The notes beneath the pieces were generated by a model. It ran no database searches and was not told where the DNA came from. It worked only from the letters and a program-made list of their open reading frames with translations. A program made the position numbers and the translations under genes. A DNA stretch of 7,819 nt from contig JAUXNZ010000233.1 in NCBI GenBank assembly GCA_030682595.1, positions 1 through 7,819 of the forward strand, read 5' to 3'. The stretch is from Rhodocyclaceae bacterium. Its GTDB lineage: Bacteria > Pseudomonadota > Gammaproteobacteria > Burkholderiales > Rhodocyclaceae. Position 1 is the stretch's first letter. Each line of letters starts with the position of its first letter. Of the stretch, positions 4,828-7,819 are shown in pieces.

Positions 4828-7819
4828 ATGGATAGCTCGGCGTGTAGCTGTTGCAGCGAATAGGTTTCCAGGCCGGAATGATGCATCCCGACACAGGCGG
4901 CATGCCCGCCTTCCACCGTCGTAAACAAGGTCACTTTCTGCGACAGTGCCGAGGTGCGGATCGAGCGCGAATCCTGAATGGCCGCGCGGGTTTCATCGAC
5001 CGTGTTGACGATCAGCACGATTTCATTGTTCTTGATCATGTCGACAATGTGCGGACGGCCTTCGCTGACCTTGTTGACCGATGCCACTGGAATCCCCGCG
5101 GCCTGGATGGCCGTCGCCGTGCCGCGCGTTGCCACCAGGGTAAAGCCCAGCCCATGCAGCAGACGCGCCACTTCGACCGCCTTGACCTTGTCGGCCGACT
5201 TGACGGTGATCAACGCGCGGCCGGCAGCGGGCAGCCGGGTGCTGGCGGCGATCTGCGATTTGACGAAGGCCTCGCCAAATGTCCGGCCGACGCCCATTAC
5301 CTCGCCGGTGGATTTCATTTCCGGTCCGAGAATGGTGTCGACGCCGGGGAACTTGATGAAGGGGAATACGGCTTCCTTCACCGAGTAGTAAGGCGGATTC
5401 ACCTCGTGCGTCACGCCCTGATCGGCCAGGCTGCGGCCGGCCATGCAGCGCGCGGCGATCTTCGCCAGCGGCAGGCCTGTTGCTTTCGACACAAAGGGCA
5501 CGGTGCGCGAGGCGCGCGGATTGACTTCGAGCACATACACCACGGTGTCCGCGCCGCGGCCCTGGATCGCGAACTGCACGTTCATCAGGCCGACGACATT
5601 GAGACCCTTGGCCATCATCTCGGTCTGGCGGCGCAGTTCGTCCTGGGTTTCCGGACAAAGCGAGAAGGGCGGTAGTGAGCAAGCCGAATCGCCCGAATGC
5701 ACCCCCGCCTGTTCGATGTGCTCCATGATGCCGCCAATGATGACCTGCTGGCCGTCGCAGAGCGCATCGACATCGACCTCGGTGGCATCGTTGAGGAAGC
5801 GGTCGAGCAGCACCGGCGAATCGTTCGAGACCTTGATTGCCTCGCGCATGTAGCGTTCGAGATCTTTCTGCTCGTGCACGATTTCCATGGCGCGACCGCC
5901 CAGCACATAGCTGGGGCGCACCACCAGCGGATAACCGATTTCGGCGGCGAGCCGGATGGCATCGGCCTCGGTACGCGCGGTGCGGTTGGGCGGCTGTTTG
6001 AGCTTGAGGACCTGGAGCAGCTTCTGGAAGCGCTCGCGGTCTTCGGCGGCGTCGATCATGTCCGGGCTGGTGCCGATGATCGGCACGCCATTGGCTTCGA
6101 GGGCGCGCGCGCGCTTCAACGGTGTCTGTCCGCCGAACTGCACGATCACGCCGACCGGCTTCTCGACATGGACGATCTCGAGGATGTCTTCCAGGGTCAG
6201 CGGTTCGAAGTAGAGGCGATCGGAGGTATCGTAGTCGGTCGATACGGTTTCCGGGTTGCAGTTGACCATGATGGTCTCGTAACCATCTTCGCGCATCGCC
6301 AGCGCCGCATGCACGCAGCAATAGTCGAATTCGATGCCCTGACCAATGCGGTTCGGTCCGCCGCCGAGCACCATGATTTTCTTCCGGTCTGTCGGCCGCG
6401 ACTCGCACTCGTCCTCGTAGGTTGAATACATGTAGGCGGTCGAGGTGGAAAATTCGGCGGCGCAGGTATCGACGCGCTTGAACACCGGGCGGATGCCCAG
6501 CGCGTGGCGGCGCTCGCGCACCGCTGTTTCCATGTCGCCAGACGCCGTCCCCATGTTACGCGGCGAGTCGGCTGACGCCGTCCCGCCAGCGCCGACTTTT
6601 GTGCCGACCAGGTGGCCAATTCTGCGGTCGGAGAAGCCCTTGCGTTTCAAACCGCGCAGCGCCGCGGCATCGAGATCAGCGAGTTGCTGCGTCGCCAGCC
6701 ATGCTTCGGTTTTGACGATGTCTTCAATCTGCACCAGAAACCACGGGTCGATGCTGGTCAGGTTGAAAACGTCCTGCAAGGAATAGCCGCTGCGAAATGC
6801 CTGGCCGACGTACCAGATGCGCTGCGCGCCGGGACTGGCCAGTTCGTGGTCGATGGCGTCGCGGTCGGCCTCGATCTCGTCGAGGCCATAGACGCCGACT
6901 TCCAGGCCGCGCAGCGCCTTCTGCAGCGATTCCTGAAAACTGCGGCCGATCGCCATCACTTCGCCCACCGACTTCATCTGCGTGGTCAGGCGGTCATTGG
7001 CCTGGGGGAATTTCTCGAAGGCGAAGCGCGGCACCTTGGTGACGACGTAGTCGATGGCGGGCTCGAACGAGGCGGGCGTGGCGCCGCCGGTGATGTCATT
7101 CTTCAGTTCGTCGAGCGTGTAGCCGACCGCCAGTTTCGCCGCCACCTTGGCGATCGGGAAGCCGGTGGCCTTCGAGGCCAGCGCCGAGGAACGCGAGACG
7201 CGCGGGTTCATCTCGATCACGATCATGCGGCCGTCATCGGGATTGATGGCGAACTGCACGTTGGAACCGCCCGTGTCGACGCCGATCTCGCGCAGCACCG
7301 CGATGCTGGCGTTGCGCATGATCTGGTATTCCTTGTCGGTGAGCGTTTGCGCCGGCGCGACGGTGATCGAGTCACCGGTGTGCACGCCCATCGGGTCGAG
7401 GTTCTCGATCGAGCAGACGATGATGCAGTTGTCCTTGCGGTCGCGCACCACCTCCATCTCGAACTCTTTCCAGCCGAGCAGCGACTCCTCGATCAGCAGT
7501 TCCTTGGTCGGCGAAGCCTCCAGGCCGCGCTTGCAGATCTCGACGAACTCTTCCTGGTTGTAGGCGATGCCGCCGCCCGAGCCGCCCATGGTGAAGGAGG
7601 GGCGGATGATGGTCGGGAAGCCCATGGCGCGCTGAACCTGCTGGGCCTCCTCCATGCTGTGGGCGATGCCGGAACGAGCCGAGCCGAGGCCGATGCGGGT
7701 CATGGCCTGCTTGAACTTCTCGCGGTCCTCGGCCATGTCGATGGCTTCGCGCGAGGCGCCGATCATTTCGACGCCGTACTTTTCCAGCACGCCATGCTTG
7801 GCCAGGTCGAGCGCGCAGT
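4824..7819 (-). CDS. carB: Carbamoyl-phosphate synthase large subunit CarB (5' partial)
   Basis: CarB makes carbamoyl phosphate for arginine and pyrimidine synthesis from bicarbonate, two ATP and ammonia supplied by CarA. About 997 residues are visible. The frame stays open to base 7817 with family-like residues (CALDLAKHGVLEKYGVEMIGA in two pieces), so the GTG at 7790 is internal and the real start, some hundred codons earlier, is outside the window. In order there are: ATP-grasp half A (RPSFTMGGSGGG near 7570-7605; VIEMNPRVSRSSALASKATG), the linker/oligomerisation domain, half B (IMVLGGGPNRIGQGIEFDYC near 6320-6380; RPSYVLGGRAMEI near 5880-5920), and the MGS-like allosteric domain from about 5225 to the end (GRALITV, ATRGTA, NKVSEGRPHI). 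The linker carries an apparent 22-residue in-frame insertion (6531-6596) before ETAVRERRHALG. The stop overlaps the greA start by 4 nt. The sequence wording is strongly betaproteobacterial. Confidence 0.97.
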   Translation of the reverse strand, partial: CALDLAKHGVLEKYGVEMIGASREAIDMAEDREKFKQAMTRIGLGSARSGIAHSMEEAQQVQRAMGFPTIIRPSFTMGGSGGGIAYNQEEFVEICKRGLEASPTKELLIEESLLGWKEFEMEVVRDRKDNCIIVCSIENLDPMGVHTGDSITVAPAQTLTDKEYQIMRNASIAVLREIGVDTGGSNVQFAINPDDGRMIVIEMNPRVSRSSALASKATGFPIAKVAAKLAVGYTLDELKNDITGGATPASFEPAIDYVVTKVPRFAFEKFPQANDRLTTQMKSVGEVMAIGRSFQESLQKALRGLEVGVYGLDEIEADRDAIDHELASPGAQRIWYVGQAFRSGYSLQDVFNLTSIDPWFLVQIEDIVKTEAWLATQQLADLDAAALRGLKRKGFSDRRIGHLVGTKVGAGGTASADSPRNMGTASGDMETAVRERRHALGIRPVFKRVDTCAAEFSTSTAYMYSTYEDECESRPTDRKKIMVLGGGPNRIGQGIEFDYCCVHAALAMREDGYETIMVNCNPETVSTDYDTSDRLYFEPLTLEDILEIVHVEKPVGVIVQFGGQTPLKRARALEANGVPIIGTSPDMIDAAEDRERFQKLLQVLKLKQPPNRTARTEADAIRLAAEIGYPLVVRPSYVLGGRAMEIVHEQKDLERYMREAIKVSNDSPVLLDRFLNDATEVDVDALCDGQQVIIGGIMEHIEQAGVHSGDSACSLPPFSLCPETQDELRRQTEMMAKGLNVVGLMNVQFAIQGRGADTVVYVLEVNPRASRTVPFVSKATGLPLAKIAARCMAGRSLADQGVTHEVNPPYYSVKEAVFPFIKFPGVDTILGPEMKSTGEVMGVGRTFGEAFVKSQIAASTRLPAAGRALITVKSADKVKAVEVARLLHGLGFTLVATRGTATAIQAAGIPVASVNKVSEGRPHIVDMIKNNEIVLIVNTVDETRAAIQDSRSIRTSALSQKVTLFTTVEGGHAACVGMHHSGLETYSLQQLHAELSI
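6531..6596 (-). repeat. 66-bp in-frame palindromic insertion within carB
   Basis: Most proteobacterial CarB proteins pass from a short LxGT-type turn directly into ETAVRERRH or its equivalent. Here 22 extra residues (VGAGGTASADSPRNMGTASGDM, of which GTAS occurs twice, 11 residues apart) intervene. In DNA, GACGCCGTCCC occurs at 6541-6551 and again at 6574-6584, 33 bp apart. The segment 6567-6596 folds: GTCGGC (6567-6572) pairs with GCCGAC (6591-6596), continued by TGACG/CGCCA (6573-6577/6584-6588) around a 2-base bulge and 6-base loop. A weaker outer pair, GGCGA/TCGCC on the coding strand, frames the other half. The length is a multiple of three and no stop arises. The exact ends could shift by a codon or so. 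Confidence 0.6.

Noticed and set aside
4851..6425. Long open frames opposite or out of frame with carB (for example 4851-5675 plus, 5697-6425 plus, 5023-6408 minus)
   Set aside because: They are shadows of the high-GC carB reading frame, with low-complexity Arg/Ala/His-rich products, while CarB is recognisable throughout.

Overview
The window looks like chromosomal DNA of a GC-rich betaproteobacterium. This is inferred from the wording of CarB, the carB-greA gene order, a DUF3301 protein and a YecA-like SEC-C protein; order or genus cannot be fixed from the sequence alone. Both ends cut through genes: the YecA-like gene lacks its start on the left, and carB lacks roughly its first hundred codons on the right. 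There are no rRNA, tRNA, CRISPR, insertion-sequence or phage genes.

Left part (1-3086): a YecA-like UPF0149/SEC-C protein (+) converges on a small membrane-anchored DUF3301 protein (-). Behind it lies a DUF3616 beta-propeller-like protein (-), which is divergent from ahr (+), a zinc- and probably NADPH-dependent aldehyde reductase very close to E. coli Ahr/YjgB. A 52-bp gap separates the divergent pair.

Right part (3302-7819), all on the minus strand and read right to left: carB (large subunit of carbamoyl-phosphate synthase), greA (transcript cleavage factor, overlapping carB by 4 nt) and hisG (ATP phosphoribosyltransferase). carB-greA is a classical pair. hisG is the unusual member: it is a long-form enzyme with its own C-terminal regulatory domain, standing outside any visible his operon. 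It is bracketed by two copies, in the same orientation, of a structured intergenic repeat (3114-3285 and 4203-4348).

The most interesting features are these. (1) The repeat pair around hisG has two compensatory base-pair changes in its first stem, an invariant second hairpin, a GNRA-loop hairpin and a G-quadruplex motif, and it makes hisG look like a separable cassette. (2) carB carries an apparent 66-bp, in-frame, palindrome-rich insertion in the linker between its two synthetase halves, resembling in behaviour the protein-coding palindromic elements known from Rickettsia. (3) A strong Shine-Dalgarno sequence with no start codon lies just after ahr, at the edge of the repeat. No complete new multi-gene system (defence, secretion or biosynthetic) is visible; the novelty is in the small repeat elements.
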